Below are positions 5,273 through 5,290 of a stretch of DNA of 5,290 nucleotides, in pieces; the stretch's first letter is position 1, and each line of letters begins with the position of its first letter. Source of the stretch: Clostridia bacterium (GTDB lineage: Bacteria; Bacillota; Clostridia; Oscillospirales; Acutalibacteraceae); contig JAFRZS010000294.1 of the NCBI GenBank assembly GCA_017442445.1, forward strand, positions 1 through 5,290, read 5' to 3'. A program made the translations under genes and the position numbers. The notes beneath the pieces are model-generated. The model was not told the origin of the DNA and ran no database searches. It was given only the letters and a program-made list of their open reading frames with translations.

Positions 5273-5287
5273 AAGTGAAATGTCCTT
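5258..5287. repeat. Interrupted inverted repeat at right edge (terminator or operator)
   Basis: AAGGACA-aa-TCAC-aaaa-GTGA-aa-TGTCCTT is symmetrical over 30 bp apart from one 2-nt internal mismatch on each arm and a 4-nt loop. It could be the terminator of a gene beyond the window or a regulatory hairpin/operator overlapping the predicted -35 of the lipoprotein gene. It has no clear T-tract on the minus side; the plus side is cut off by the window end. Confidence 0.55.
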
Positions 5288-5290
5288 AGA

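Noticed and set aside
1..5290. Mobile element, CRISPR array, tRNA or phage-type features
   Set aside because: No transposase or integrase coding, no regularly spaced direct repeats outside the protein-coding hendecad, and no cloverleaf were seen on either strand.

Overview
The window looks like chromosomal DNA of an AT-rich, low-GC Gram-positive anaerobe (Bacillota, probably class Clostridia, perhaps a Ruminococcaceae/Lachnospiraceae-type gut bacterium). The clues are strong AAGGAGG-type ribosome-binding sites, sigma-A promoters with 16-17 bp spacers and mostly extended (TGn) -10 boxes, AT-rich codons, a Bacillota-style lipoprotein signal, and a recognisable class II xylose isomerase N-terminus. 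The organism call is inference; no rRNA or other marker is present.

Left part (1-1046): the first 47 codons of xylose isomerase (xylA) run leftward off the window. They are divergent from a cupin-type AraC-family regulator. The 118 bp between them hold two overlapping, oppositely directed promoters, with a double palindrome sitting exactly on both -35 boxes. This is the layout expected of a local regulator controlling xylA and itself.

Middle (1047-3709): two tandem paralogous PHP-domain metallohydrolases (266 aa each, 15 bp apart, leftward operon) are divergent from a xylose-isomerase-like TIM-barrel enzyme of the sugar phosphate isomerase/epimerase type. The two transcription units start from back-to-back promoters whose -35 boxes are 1 bp apart, and both have very short leaders. 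With xylA next door, the region reads as a small carbohydrate module: a sugar isomerase, a second isomerase/epimerase-like enzyme, two putative phosphoesterases and a regulator. The substrates of the PHP proteins and the TIM-barrel protein cannot be read from sequence. The TIM-barrel start is better placed at a GTG at 2768 than at the in-frame ATG at 2759.

Right part (3710-5290): a bidirectional hairpin terminator separates the sugar module from a leftward SPFH/band-7 (stomatin/paraslipin-like) membrane protein with its own near-consensus promoter. Upstream of that lies a leftward gene for a small lipoprotein of unknown function. An interrupted inverted repeat at the right edge overlaps the predicted lipoprotein promoter. 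This part looks like ordinary housekeeping/envelope genes unrelated to the sugar genes.

I saw no mobile element, CRISPR array, tRNA or rRNA, and no gene-free stretch longer than about 120 bp. No wholly new system is evident. The items most worth a second look are the PHP pair coupled to the TIM-barrel enzyme and the two compact divergent promoter regions.
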